Source: Haematobia irritans
Taxonomy: Eukaryota; Arthropoda; Insecta; Diptera; Muscidae
DNA: 64,000 bases
Assembly: GCF_050003625.1 (NCBI RefSeq)
Contig: NC_134397.1
Location: forward strand, 220,782,537 to 220,846,536
Direction of reading: 5' to 3'
Notes under the pieces: model-generated
Databases searched by the model: none
Seen by the model: the letters and a program-made list of their open reading frames with translations, nothing else
Told to the model about the DNA's origin: nothing
Part shown: piece by piece, positions 34,501 to 49,500 of the stretch
Layout of the letters: the number at the start of each line of letters is the position of its first letter
How positions within the stretch are numbered: position 1 is the first letter of the stretch
Translations under genes and position numbers: made by a program

Positions 34501-37500
34501 TGTTTGAAAACGTGAGCATGATTACAATCGAGAGCGTTATTAAACTCTTAACATCCCAGGTGTCACAAAAATTGTAAATGATTTCATCTCGTAAACGTTT
34601 TATGTGCGTAGGCGTGATTTTTTTCGTGAGCTTATTTTCCGAAATTCGTTTCTCACGCACACTCACGAAGAAATATCTTCGCGACCCACGCTCACGCACG
34701 ACTTTTGGTTTGTTAATCACGTTCACGCACACTCACGCTGTTGCCATTAGCGTGACTCATGACTCACGGGTGAGTCACGAAATTTTTCGTGATTCACGAC
34801 AATTTCGTGTCACGTGCACACCTCTATTAGAAACGTATCTCAATAATTTTCTTAATTGACTTTTGTCTAATTTGATTCACACAAAATAATATTATAATTT
34901 TTGAGCTAACAATAAATTGTTGTTACAGAAAATTTTGAAGTTCAACTAAATTTTTGTTGATATAACAAAATGTTTGTTGATATAACAAACTTAGTTGCTA
35001 AAGTTACTAAAATCGTAATTGTATTTACAAAATATGTTGTTAGCTCAAATTTAAACATAATTTTAATTGTATTGACAATCAAATTAATTGATATTTTTTT
35101 GTGTGATTAAAAATTTAACTGTTTCAGTTTATATTCAAATAGTCTTGTTATTTTGTACTGTGTACTGCATAATATATGCATAATAAGATACAATACTTAC
35201 ATCTTCAATTTTTCACAAGCTTTCGGAATTGTCGATGGATCTTCTTTGACCAAATATAAACGCATACCCTTTGTAGCTTTTAGCAGATAGTCTGGCCAGT
35301 CCAAATTGGACATATTAAAATTGAACATTTTTTGATCGTCTGGTGACATAACAGTCCAAAGATTATTACAATTCCTGGTATCGAAAGTGAAATCATGCGC
35401 CGTAAAGTATTTTATAAGCCTGCATTGCTTATGGATCTTTTTATAGATTTTAATCATTCTATAGGATAAATGAAAAAAAAAACAACACAAACAATTAATT
35501 GTTTACAATATCAAATTCGTAAAAAAGAACAATGCTTACCTTGGCGATTTACCCAACAATACCTGCGACAAATCTATAAGAAGTCCTGGTATTAAATGAT
35601 AAATGAAAGTTAGCAATGTGTAAGCAAATTCGGATTCAGCAAATATTAAAATAGGACACCATATCATTGTGGAAGCTGGCATTTTATAACAATTTTCCAA
35701 TAGGAAATTTCTAAAGTTTTCCCATGTCAAAGTATTCGATTTGCTTGGGACTAAAGTGAAAATTGGAGGTTCCTCAGGCTTACTAGAAAACGATAGTGGA
35801 CTCAATTAAAACCGAATTCAACTGTAGAAAACCATTCAAAAAAACTTACATTTCTTCAAATTTCTTTGCCGTATACCAAGCACTTGCCAGCATTGAATTG
35901 ACGCAATAATCGACCGGTGCAAAACCGGCATTCAGATTACTTCGAGCATTTATTACTCTTAAAACACCTAAACCACATCCATAGCAAATGCTTAATGGTC
36001 CATAGAGATTATCAACCCATCCTGGTACTGGTTCGTCACATGAGCCTACAACTGAAAAAAGTAAAAAAAAATATATATATTTTACAATAATTGAAATCAA
36101 AAATTATTAAAAGGTGACAACCGATATGTTCTTAGCTTTAGTGTCTGATGAAGCAGTATCGGGCAATTTGCTTTAGTAAATATTCAGCCAAACGGACTAG
36201 TATAAGGGGTTTTACTACGTGTCAAAGTCTCAGCGTATTAAAAACGTAAAGAGAAATAACAGGTTGGCTGATAAGTCCCGGTCTGACACATAGATGGCGT
36301 CGCTAGTATTAAATGCATATTATTTTTATATAGTACCAACCTTCAAATGATTCGTGCCAAAATTTGACGTCTGTAAGTCAATTAGTTTGTGAGATAGAGT
36401 GTCTTTTGTAAAGCAACTTTTGTGAAAAAATGGAAAAAAAGGAATTTCGTGTTTTGATAAATTCTGTTTTCTGAAGGGAAAAAATACGGTGGAAGCAAAA
36501 ACGTGGCTTGATAATGAGTTTCCGGACTCTGCCCCAGGGAAATCAACAATAATTGATTGGTATGCAAAATTCAAGCGTGGTGAAATGAGCACGGAGGACG
36601 GTGAACGCAGTGGACGCCCGAAAGAGGTGGTTACCGACGAAAACATCAAAAAATCCACAAAAAAATTAAGTTGATCGAGATAGCAGACGCCTTAAAGATA
36701 TCAAAGGAACGTGTTGGTCATATCATTCATCAATATTTGGATATGCGGAAGCTCTGTGCAAAATGGGTGCCGCTTCCGCTCACATTTGACCAAAAACAAC
36801 AACGTGTTGATGATTCTGAGCGGTGTTTGCAGCTGTTAACTTGTAATACACCCGAGTTTTTCCGTCGATATGTGACAATGGATGATACATGGCTCCATCA
36901 CTACATTCCTGAGTCCAATCGACAGTCGGCAGAGTGGACAGCGACCGGTGAACCGTCTCCGAAGCGTGGAAAAACTCAAAAGTCCGCTGGCAAAGTAATG
37001 GCCTCTTTTTTTGGGATGCGCATGAAATAATTTTTATCGATTATCTTGAGAAGGGGAAAACCATCAACAGTGACTATTATATGGCGTTATTGGAGCGTTT
37101 GAAGGTCGAAATCACTGCAAAACGGCCCCATATGAAGAAGAAAAAAGTGTTGTTCCACCAAGAAAACGCACCGTGCCACAAGTCATTGAGAACGATGGCA
37201 AAAATTCATGAATTGGGCTTCGAATTGCTTCCCCACCCACCGTATTCTCCAGATCTGGCCCCAGCAACTTTTTCTTGTTCTCAGACCTCAAAAGGATGCT
37301 CGCAGGGAAAAAATTTGGCTGCAATGAAGAGGTGATCGCCGAAACTGAGGCCTATTTTGAGGCAAAACCGAAGGAGTAAAGGGTGATACGGTCTAAATTT
37401 TGTCAAGGGAAAACGCGTGTAAATCGGTGAAATCGTTTATTTAAAAAATCAAATTAAATTTCTTTTTCAAGTTCAATTAGTATAAAATTCAGGAAAAATA

Positions 37501-40500
37501 TTCAGTTAGGCTTTCGATTTTCCAAATCCGAATTGCCGGGCCTCACGCTTGCCACCTGCCATCAGATTTTGTACAGCCACCTTGTCCACCTTCTTCGCCG
37601 CAGAAAGCCAGTTTGCCTTGAACTGCTGCTCGTCCTTAGCAGTTTTTTTGGTCTTCTTTAGGTTCCACTTGACAATAGCCCAGTATTTCTCAATTGGGCG
37701 GAGCTCTGGCGTGTTGGGAGGGTTCTTGTCCTTGGGAACCACCTGCACGTTGTTGGCGGCGTACCACTCCATGGCGTTTTTACCGTAATGGCAAGATGCC
37801 AAATCCGGCCAAAACAGTACGGAACAACCGTGTTTCTTCAGGAAAGGCAGCAGACGTTTATTCAATCACTCTTTCACGTAAATTTCTTGGTTGACAGTCC
37901 CGGAAGCTATGAAAATGCTGCTTTTCAAGTCACAGGTACAGATGGCTTGCCAATCCAGATATTTCTTTGCGAACTTTGACAGTTTTATGTGCTTGAAAAT
38001 ATCTGCTACCTTTCCCCTTCCTTTTGCCGTATGAAACTCCTGTCCCGGAAGCTGCTTGTAGTCGGCTTTGACGTAGGTTTCGTCGTCCATTACCACGCAG
38101 TCAAACTTCGTCAGCATCGTCGTGTACAGCCTCCGGGATCGCGCTTTGGCCGTCGTATTTTGTTTATCATCGAGATTTGGAGTCACTACCTTCTTGTAAG
38201 TCGATAGTCCGGCTCGTTTTTTGACTCGATGCACGGTTGTAGATGATACAACCAGCTTATATGCGGCATCTCGGAGAGAGAAGTTAGGGTTTCGTCTCAG
38301 CGGCTTCCGGTTTTCGATTTCCCCCCGATCCAGACTTCCTGGCTGTCGACAAACGTTCCCCAAACACTTTAATTACATTTGTAACGGTTGATTTGGCAAC
38401 TTTTACCGATTTTGCCAGCTTTGCGTGCGAGTTGCTCGGATTTTCGCGATGCGCGATCAAAATTTTGATACTCTGCTTTTCTTTCTTGGACGGCATTTTG
38501 ACAACTGAAGAGTGAATTCCAAAATCAAAATAGGAGCAACATTACACACACATTCAAAATGAGGGGTGTTCAGGTTTTTTAAATACAAAATTGAAAGAAA
38601 TACTTTTTTTGTTTATGCACGAAATATAGCCCCTGATCAACAACGATCTGCGTTTCTTTTCGATCGGACTTCAAATGACGACACAGCACAATAAATTGTA
38701 TTTCGGGGGGTCGTAGGGTGCACGGAAAAAAGTTTCGGTGTTCTGAAATTGTCTTCGAATATGCTACAAAACTGGGGGGGTGACCGCATCAACTTTTTTT
38801 CGTCACCCTATCTAGTGTGCATTATCTTCTCATTTAACTACGATTTCTTAATTATTGTAATCATTCACCTAATTGATTTGTTACTCTGATTATCAATTTT
38901 GTTTGGCTTGCGATCAATTGAACTTCAGTTTGGACTCAGTTAGTCATCGAGTTAATAGTATACTTACTAATTGGTGATCTAAATATGCAAATTGGTAATA
39001 CAACACTGCCATGTTTAAGTACCACTTCCTCAGCCAGCGATTTAGTAAAACAATATGTGTTTGGAAACTTTCCAATCAACGTAGATTCCATACGGTTGAA
39101 TACTTCAGCTTCTAATTCTTCTTTAAGAGACAGTAATTTATCACTGGTTACACTTAAATACTCTGTATAGAATTTTTCTTCAGAATCTAGGACCAGGCAA
39201 TTGGCGAAGGCTGATGAAACATGGACAAATACCTACGAATATATAAGAAAATAAAAAACTAAGTACATATCCTACAAAAAAATGTGAACATTTTGGGAAA
39301 TGTGGCAATTTATTTTTTAACGCCATCTCCTTGGAAAATAGTACACTCAGCGCAATAATTCTCCAATTTGTTAAGATATTTTTTTTACGGCGTTAAAAAT
39401 AGACTTGGAAGGCTGTGATGACTTCCTCGTCCACCAGTTAGAATCTGAATTGAATTTAAATTATAGCCAATTATTCAAAATAAATTAATCTATTAATCAA
39501 CAAATTGAAATTTTTAACTAGATAAATTTATTCATTTATTTTATTTAAGTGAGTCGATTTCAATTTAAAGTTAATAGGATCAAATTATTTCGTGATTGAA
39601 AAACAAAAAATACTTTTCTGTCAAATTGGTCATGATTTTCTTACAATTCCAAGGAAAATCGGGATAATACATTGTCATACACAGAAAAAAAATCTTATTC
39701 AATGGCGAAATTAGTTGATCCAATTAATTTGTTAATTTAAATTACTTCAATCACGAAATTTATAGTACCAATCACAGAATTAATTAGAAATAAAAATTAC
39801 ACTTGTTCAAAAAATTGATTGATGTCTTAAAGACTTTCAATTAATTTGTAATTGGTTCAATTAAGAATTTAATTGATTTTGGTCGCAAACCACAATAAAT
39901 TTTGTAATTGAGACAATCAGTTATTTATTGTATTATTATTTGTTAATTTATAATCATTTGATGAAATGATTTTCTTGTAATCTTCTAAGGGTTTATATAT
40001 TCTTTTAAATATTCCAATTATAATTTTTCTAAATTTTCGACAAAAAAAAAAATTAATTATATTTTTGATTGTAAATATTTTATTTGTAAACTTAAATATG
40101 TTCAATCATTTTTAAAACCCCAACCATAGGATGGGGGTATATTAACTTTGTGATTTCGTTTGCAACACATCGATTCAGTTGAAATTTTGTATGTAGTGTT
40201 AGTATATGGCCAGTAACAACCGTGCAAAAATAAGTCCATATCGGTCCCTAATTATATGTAGCCCCCATATAAATCGGTCCCCAGATTTGACATCCGGAGC
40301 CTCTTGGAAAAGCAAATTTCATCTGACACGGTCGTGGGTTCGATTCCTGCTTCGACCGAACACCAAAAAGTTTTTCAGCGGTGGATTATCCCACCTCAGT
40401 AATGCTGGTGACATTTCTGGGGGTTTCAAAGCTTCTCTAAGTGGTTTCATTGTAATGTGGAACGCCGTTCGGACTCGGCTATAAAAAGGAGGTCCCTTGT

Positions 40501-43500
40501 CATTGGGCTTAACATGGAATCGGGCAGCACTCAGTGATAGGAGAGAAGTTCACCAATGTGGTATCACAATGGACTGAATAGTCTAAGTGATCCTGATACA
40601 CCGGGCTGCCACCTAACCTAACCATCTGACTCGGTTGAAATTTGGTATGTCATATAAGTATATGGCCGCTTACAACCACACGCAAAAAAATAATTCTTTC
40701 CTCCCAAACGAAATTTTAGACAAACAAAGTTCGTTTCTCATTTGCTTTTCGCTGTAAGGTAGTATATTTAGAAGAAAAGTATATACTGTTTGTGATAAAC
40801 GTTTATTCTTTTCCAGGATGTAAAAACAATCTTGTAAAGACAAACTCTAAAAAGAAAAAACATTGTTTTGTTGCTAATTGCATTTTCCCTTACATCTTTC
40901 TCACATCCACGAGGTTTTTTTAGTTCTTAACACCTTTTCCTGTAATACCAACAATGTAGAAGAAATTATACAATTTTACAAATTTAAAATTTTTTTTACC
41001 TTTCGCCTGGACGGAGAATCGAACCGCGGACCATGCACTTTGTAAGCCAACACACTAACCACTGAGCTATGTACCTGTTATGGTCATCAATAGATAAATA
41101 TCCATATAAGTTATATTTATATAGCATAGCTTGCGGCGCCCACGAACCAAATAAACAAAGTTTATTTAACAGAAACAAACATTTAGTTTGGCACCGTGGA
41201 GCAGTGGTTGCTACGTCCGACTTGCATGCCAAGGGTCGTGGGTTCGATCCCTGCTTCGACCAAAGTTTTTTTTGTTGTTTTTTTTTTTTTTTTTGTGACA
41301 TATATTCCAGATAGGTTCGGAAGATTCCGAAAAAATGTTCAACATTACATTGTAGTATATTAAAGTTTGAACTGTAAAATGTGTCTTGTTAAAGACCTAA
41401 AGTCAGAAAAGAACAGTGTTTGATATAAACGAAATGGACTGTGTTGTTGTTTCAAAAATAACTTTTTTTATTGAAAAAATAAAAATTTTGTAACAAACAA
41501 ATTTTTTGGTGATAAAAGTTTAAAATTTTCGAAGCAATTCAAAAAACTCTAACAAAAGAAAAACGTTTTCGGCACACGTTTTCCAAACGTTTTTTTTCTT
41601 TGCGTGCATGACAAAAATTGGTGCACATCTGTCTACAGTTATATATAGCCCCCAGATTTAATTTGATCTTGCTAAAATTTGATACGAATCCCACAAAAAT
41701 TGGTCCATATCGGTTCATTATTGTATATAGGCCCCACATAAACCGACCCCCAAGTGAAAACTTCTGGCTCTCTAATTACCGCGCAAAACTTGGTTCATGT
41801 CTGCTCGAAATTATTTATAGGCTCCCCTATAAACATACCTGTCAAGAACTGAATTATATAGGTTATAGAGAATTACCACAACCCAAATGATTCGATTGTG
41901 GATGACAGTATTTAGTAAAATATTTTTCGCAATCCATGGTGGAGGGTACATAAGATTCGGCCTAGACTAGTCTTAATTAACTTTAAAAAAAGTCGAGTAG
42001 ACGTTTTGCAATATTTCAAGTCGATTAGTTGACTTTGGAGTGTTTTGCAAATCGACTCATATTAGTCGTTGAAAAAAAGTTGAAAATCACTATTCGTCAA
42101 ACATGTTTCATGTTCACCGTCCAAAAATAATATTTTTCTCTTGAAACGTGTTTGGGGTGATCATGGTTAGGTTAGGTTAGGTTAGGTATAGTGGCAGCTT
42201 TATATTTCAGACTCACTTAGACTATTCAGTCCATTGTGATACCACGCTGGTGAACTTGGGGTGATCATATTCCTTCTATGAGTGCAAATAATTTGATTAT
42301 GGATGGCAGTCTTTTGTAAAACCTTATTCGCAATCTATGGTATATAAAATTCGGCCTGGTCGAACTTACGTCCGTTTATACTTGTTTCTATATAGTTGCC
42401 GCCGACACTCCCGCTTCCACAAAGCAGATGTTTCTTAGTTTTCAACATTAACCCACCTTTAAATTCTTCATTTCCTTGGCAATTTCCAGAAGATCTTTCG
42501 TTGCTGCAACATTAATTTGTGTGGCCTCGTAAAGTGGTTCATTGAAACGTACTGTGGCTGCACAATGCATTACCACATTGACATTGTCAATTAAGTCCTG
42601 CCGATCAGTTTGCGATAGACCCAGGTTCGGCAAAGTACAATCACCCACAATGGGTTTAATTTTAGATTTTAAAATGTTCGGTTGTGTACTCAGCAATTTT
42701 TCAAAAATCTGTTAAATAATAGAAATATTATTATTATTTATTTATTTCCAAATTAAAATTACAATAAATAATAGAAATATTAACTCGAATGCAAACTTAC
42801 CGGTTGATTTATCAATTCATTTATTCGTTCATTGACATCTTTATCCTTTTTATGTCGGACTAATAAATAAATGAATTTGATATCTGTAGAACGTACCAAT
42901 TTCTCTATTAAAACTGCAGGGAATAAATAGAAAAAAAAATAAAATAAAAAAAAAAAATTGTCAATATGTTAATCTTGATCTTATTTAGAGTGATCAAAAA
43001 ACCCGGGTTTTTTGAAAGTCGAGTTTTCTCAGTTCTAAAAAACCGGACCATTTTTTAAAACCGGTGGGCGGTGTTTTAAAAATTAAATAACCGTCATAAC
43101 CGGTCCAACCGGTTTTTTCCCAAAAGTAGCAAAAACGCTTAATCTAATATAAATTAAGGAAAAATACTTCAATATTTTAATGTAAAAACAAGTAAGTACA
43201 GTCTAAAGTCGGGCGGGACCGACTATATTATACCCTTCACCGTTATGTAGACCAAAATTTGTGTTACCATTTCAACTCCTTTACATTTGTTGGGAGTTAT
43301 TATCAAGGTTTATATTCCCATATACAAATAATTATATCTGAAAAGATTTAGAGACAATTGTTTGTACTTCTACAAAATCGCTAGAATTACAAATTAAATC
43401 GGCTAACACCCTGGGATGAAACTCAATGTTAGTAAAAAACAAGTAAGGAAAGTCTAAAGTCGGGCGGGGCCGACTATATTATACCCTGCATCACTTTGTA

Positions 43501-46500
43501 GATCAAAATTTTCGATACCATATCACATCCTATATATAAAGGTTTGTCCCAAATACATACATTTAAATATCACTCGATCTGAACAGAATTTGACAGACTT
43601 CTACAAAATCTATAGACTCAAAATTTATGTCCGCTAATGCACTGGGGTGGAACGCAATGTTATGGGATACATTTAAATCTGAAGCAATTTTAAGGAAACT
43701 TGGCAAAAGTTTATTTATGATTTATCGCTCGATATATATGTATTAAAAGGATAGGAAATTTAGAGTCATTTGTACACCTTTTTGACTAAGCAGTGGCGAT
43801 TTTACAAGGAAAATGTTGGTATTTTGACCATTTTTGTCGAAATCAGAAAAACATATATATGGGAGCTATATCTAAATCTGAACCGATTTCAACCAAATTT
43901 GGCACGCATAGCTACAATGCTAATTCTACTCCCTGTGCAAAATTTCAACTAAATCAGAGTTAAAAATTGGCCTCTGTGGTCATATGAGTGTAAATCGGGC
44001 GAAAGCTATATATAGGAGATATATCTAAATCTGAACCGATTTCAACTAAATTTGGCACGCATAGCTGCAATGCGAATTCTACTCCCTGTGCACAATTTCA
44101 ACTAAATCGGAGCAAAAAATTGGCCTCTGTGGTCATATGAGTGTAAAATTTGGCACGCATAGCAACAATGGTAATTCTACTCCCTGTGCAAAATTTCAAT
44201 TAAATCGGTGTAAAAGATTGGCCACTGTGGTCATATGAGTGTAAATCGAGGGAACGATATATATGGGAGCTATATCTAAATCTGAACCGATTTCAACCAA
44301 ATTTGACACGCATAGCAACAATGGTAATTCTACTCCCTCTGCAAAATTTCAATTAAATTGGTGTAAAATATTGGCCACTGTGGTCATATGAGTGTAAATC
44401 GAGGGAACGATATATATGGGAGCTATATCTAAATCTGAACCGATTTCAATCAAATTTGACACACTTAACTGCACTACTAATTGTACTCCTAGTGCAAAAT
44501 TTCAAACAAATTGGGCCAAAACTCTGGCTTCTAGGACCATATTAGTCCATATCGGGCGAAAGATATATATGGGAGCTATATCTAAATCTGAATCGATTTC
44601 AACCAAATTTAGCACGCATCGCTACAATGCTAAATCTACTCCCTGTGCAAAATTTCAACCAAATTGGGCCAAAACTCTGGCTTTCAGGACCATATTAGTC
44701 CATATCGGGCGAAAGATATATATGGGAGCTATATCTAAATCTGAACCGATTTCAATCAAATTTTGCACACTTTACTATACTACTAATTGTACTCCTAGTG
44801 CAAAATTTCAACCAAATTCGGCCAAAAATCTGGCTTCTGGGGCCATATAAGTCTATATCGGGCGAAAGATATATATGGGAGCTATATCTAAATCTGAACC
44901 GATTTCTTCCAAAATCAACAGGATTCTATTCTGACCCAAATTAGTAACATGTGCCAAATTTGAAGGCGATTGGACTTAAATTGCGACCTAGACTTTGATC
45001 ACAAAAATGTGTTCACAGACAGACGGACGGACGGACGGACGGACAGACGGACATAGTTATATCGACTCAGGGACCCACCCTGAGCATTATTGCCAAAGAC
45101 ACCATGTGTCTATCTCGTCTCCTTCTGGGTGTTACATACATATGCACTAACTTATAATACCCTGTTCCACAGTGTGGCGCAGGGTATAAATATGGGAAAA
45201 ATTTAAATCTGAAGCAATTTTAAGGAAACTTCGCAAAAGTTTATTTATGATTTATCGCTCGATATATATGTATTAGAAGTTTAGGAAAATTAGCGTCATT
45301 TTTACAACTTTTCGACTAAGCAGTGGCGATTTTACAAGGAAAATGTTGGTATTTTGACCAGGGATCCGGAGCGGAGCGGAGCGGAGCAAGCCCTTTTTTT
45401 GCCGGAGCGGGAGCGGAGCGGGAGCGGTATTTTTAAAATCCGGAGCGGAGCGGGAGCGGAGCGGTTTCCAAATGAAAAACCGCTCCGCTCCGAATAAAAT
45501 ATTACTTGAATGAAATGTGTAACTTTGAAATTCCACTGTGTAGGTAATTTCAAATTTAGCTAGTACTTAGCGTAGTGTGAGTAAACGTTTAAAATGTGCG
45601 ATATGTATTTTTGTACGTACGTACATTGGGGAAAACACAACGTGTTTTTATACCCTTCACCACTACTGTGGTACAGGGTATAATAAGTTTGTGCATTTGT
45701 ATGTAACGCCAAGAAGGAGTAATCATAGACCAACCTTTTAGTATACGGATTGGCTTAGAATTAAATTCTGAGTCGATTTAGCGATGTCCGTCTGTCTGTC
45801 TGTCTGTCCGTCTGTCTGTCCGTCTGTCTGTCTGTCTGTTGATGTATTTTTGTGTGCAAAGTACAGCTCGCAGTTTTAGTCCGATTGTCCTAAAATTTGG
45901 TATACGGTCCTGTTTCGGCTCAAAGACGATCCCTATTGATTTTGGAAAAAATCGGTTCAGATTTAGATATAGCTGCCATATATATTTTTCACCGATCTGG
46001 TCATAATTGGCGTGTATATCAACCGATCTTCCTCAAATTCCGTACATCCGAATATTTTATGAGTCTCGAAAAACTTGCAAAATATCAGCAAAATCGGTTC
46101 AGAGTTAGATATAGCTCCCATATATAGCTTTCGCCCGATTTACACTCATTTGCCCACAGAGGCCAATTTTTTGCTCCGATTTAGTTGAAATTTTGCATAA
46201 AGAGTAGAATTAGCGTTGTAACTATGCGTGCCAAATTTGCTTGAAATGGGTTCAGATTTGGATATATCTCCCATATAAAGCTTTCGCCCGATTTACACTC
46301 ATATGACCACAGAGGACAATTTTTAACTCCGATTTAGTTGAAATTTTGCACAGGGAGTAGAATTAGCATTGTAGCTATGCGTGCCAAATTTGGTTGAAAT
46401 CGGTTCAGATTTAGATATAGCTCCCATATATATGTTTTTCTGATTTCGACAAAAATGGTCAAAATACCAACATTTTCCTTGTAAAATCGCCACTGCTTAG

Positions 46501-49500
46501 TCGAAAAGTTGTAAAAATAACTTTAATTTTCCTAAACTTCTAATACATATATATCGAGCGATAAATCATAAATAAACTTTTTCGAAGTTTCCTTAAAATT
46601 GCTTCAGATTTAAACGTTTCCCATATTTTTTTACTAACATTGTGTTCCATCCTAGTGCATTAGCCGACTTAAATTTTGAGTCTATAGATTTTGTAGAAGT
46701 CTATCAAATTCTTCCAGATCGAGTGATATTTAAATGTATGTATTTGGGACAAACCTTTATATATAGCCCCCAACACATTTGACGGATGTGATATGGTATC
46801 GAAAATTTAGATCTACAAAGTGGTGCAGGGTATAATATAGTCGGCCCCGCCCGACTTTAGACTTTCCTTACTGGTTTTTTACTAACATTGTGTTCCACCC
46901 TAGTGCATTAGCCGACTTAAATTTTGAGTCTATAGATTTTGTAGAAGTCTATCAAATTCTTCCAGATCGAGTGATATTTAAATGTATATATTTGGGACAA
47001 ACCTTTATATATAGCCCCCAACACATTTGACGGATGTGATATGGTATCGAAAATTTAGATCTACAAAGTGGTGCAGGGTATAATATAGTCGGCCCCGCCC
47101 GACTTTAGACTTTCCTTACTGGTTTAGTAATTGTTTTCAAAAACGGCAAATGTCAAAATATATATCTAGTATGTGTTGTAAAAGTAACAACAGTACTTTC
47201 GATCAATTTCATCCCGTATTACTACAAAGATGTTTGTAATGAACGTCAAATAAATGCAATTGAACGATCTTATTTATATTTAATTTCTTAGTTTTCTACA
47301 CTGAAAAAAATATTGTCGTGAAGTCAAAGATTCCATGTCCTTAGAATAAGAATGCAAATTTTGCTTAACATGGAAGACGCATTTCTCTAAAATAAAGTTT
47401 TTTTTCTTGTCCAAAAGGCAATAAACTTTTGAATGAAGTTGTAATGTCCTTATAATTAAGTGATTTTACTTAAAAATGTGTATCATAACATGAAAGATAA
47501 AATTTTTGAGGTAAGGTCAACGTGACTTTAATAATTAAGAAAAATTCTTTAAAATTAATAAAATTGTCTTTAAATTTGTTTCCTTTTTGCATCTTGCCTA
47601 CAAAGCAAAAAATCGTTAAAAAATAAGACATGTTTTTCAACACTTTATTTTAAAGACGCTTTTTACTTGAAACATAGCATAATTTCTACTGGAAGTCGAG
47701 TCTTAATATGGAAAAAAAAATAACTCGTTAACTCCTTTTTAAAGGATTTTGATAACAACTGACGAAAAAAAATCTAAAAAAAATAAAAATTAACATTTGC
47801 TTCCTAGAAGCAAGTACATAACCCCCAAATTTAAAAGAGAATTACGTCTTTAAAGTATCCTTACTTGTATTCTCCGCTTCTATGGCTCGGAATTAATACC
47901 CAAACTGTTAAAGTAAAGACAAAATCTTTGGAACCGGGCATGCTTTTTTTCATTCACATTTGCTTTACTATTGTACTATACCTAGCATTCTCTTATTTCT
48001 GATATTAGTTCTCGAAAATTTAATTAAAATTATGGATAGTTTCAATTTTGGTTGAAAAATGTGCGCATATACATTTATTATACAATAAAGGGGAAAAAAG
48101 CGAAATTAGGTAACACTAGAAATGAGTAAGAATATTCGTAGGTATACCACGGACTGATGTCGATGGAGGTTGTTGCAAACATAAACATACACACACACAC
48201 ATTACAAATATAACAAAACCTCTTCTCTACGTCTGTTGCAAAACAAAAAAAAACTTTCGGAGAGTAGTTACTTATACTCTGTGTATAGACTTTCAATTCC
48301 AATCAGCGTTGCCGTTTTGGTCCGATCGGACCAAAATTGGTCCAAAAGATTTCTAATTTTTAAATTTAGTCCGATGGTCAGACCAAACAGAATTTGGTCC
48401 ATTTTGGTCCATTTTCATAAATTTGGTTTCTATCACATATTAAATAGTAGATGGTGCACCGCAAAGAATATTGTCGGGAGGCCAAATATTTCACATGCTT
48501 AAAATACGAATACGAATTTTGTTTAGAATAGAAGACGTATTTCTCTGAAAGAAAGTTTTTCCTTGTCTAAAAGTCTCTAAACTTTTCAATGAAGTCTGTT
48601 TGTCCTTATAGCTAAGTGATTCGACATAAAAATGTGTATCCTAACATGAATGCAAATTTCGTTTTAATGAAGTCAAAATGGATTTAATATTTCTGAAAAA
48701 ATCTTCAAAATTAATAAAATATTTCAACACATTGTTTTAAAGTCATTATACCCTAAAGCACATAGTGGTTAGGGTATAATAAGTTTGATCTGTCAAAAAA
48801 TGTGCCTACAAGAAATATTGATTTTAGACCCCATAAAATATATACCGATCGACTCAGAATCACCTCCTGAGTCGATCTAGCGCTTGGCGTCCGTCCGTCC
48901 ATCCGTCCGTCTGTCCATGTATTTGTTGTTCACAGGATTTCGGTCGCAATTATTAACCGATTTTGATGAAATTTGGTACAGGGAGTGTTTTTGGGCACAA
49001 GGACGAACGTTATTGAATTTGGAAGAAATCGGATCAAATTTAGATATAGCTCCCATATATATGTATTGCCCGATTTCGACAAATGGGGTCACGTTGCACT
49101 TTTTTTACTAACCGATCGTCGTCAAATTTAGCACAAAATAATCTTCTGTATCACCCTTTAAGTCTGAAAATTTCATCGAAATCGGTTCAGATTTAGATAT
49201 AGGTCCCATATATATGTATCGCCCGATTTTGTCAAATTAGGTCATAAAACCCTTATTTATCAACCGATCTTACTCAAAGTTGGCGAAATGTAATCTTCTA
49301 TAGCACTAACTATATGTGCAAAAAATCATCGAAATCGGTTCAGATTTAGCTATAGCTCCCATATATGTACCGCCCGATTTTTCTAAATAAAATAAAACTC
49401 AATTGAACAAATAATACAATGTTTGTACTATAATTTTCTCGAAGAGGAGCGGAGCGGAGCGTGGAGCGGAGCGGAGCGATTTTTTTTTTCTCGGAGCGGA

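Larger units (their letters stand above)
40679..41606. mobile_element. CACGCAAA MITE with two opposed tRNA-like modules
   Basis: Ends CACGCAAAAAAATAATTC and TTTTTCTTTGCGTG, flanked by CA/CA; removing it restores a family A phrase (ACAACCATGACAAAAATTGG). 928 bp. Contains a minus-strand tRNA-like module at 41003-41077 and a plus-strand one at 41190-41262. No protein ORF. Confidence 0.75.
40118..41965 (+). mobile_element. Helitron-like element (family A) with two insertions, intron 3
   Basis: Begins with CCATAGGATGGGGGTATATT, with the core and GTCY block deleted, continues as monomers, and ends near CATAAGATTCGGCCTAG with only half of the hairpin. A 5'-truncated SINE (40330-40622) and a tRNA-module MITE (40679-41606) lie inside. 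Confidence 0.55.

Noticed and set aside
34250..34820. CRISPR-like spaced repeats (CACACTCACG)
   Set aside because: Units are irregular, occur in both orientations and are bounded by hAT ends with a near-perfect 8 bp duplication.
41003..41262. Functional tRNA genes
   Set aside because: The boxes are good but the acceptor stems are poor, and both modules lie inside a repeated MITE present in other copies.
42448..42696. A separate 82-residue dehydrogenase-like gene
   Set aside because: It is exon 3 of the reductase; its apparent start and end fall at or beyond splice sites.
45273..45553. Arg/Ser/Ala-rich frames
   Set aside because: Translations of the GGAGCG subterminal array of the hAT element.
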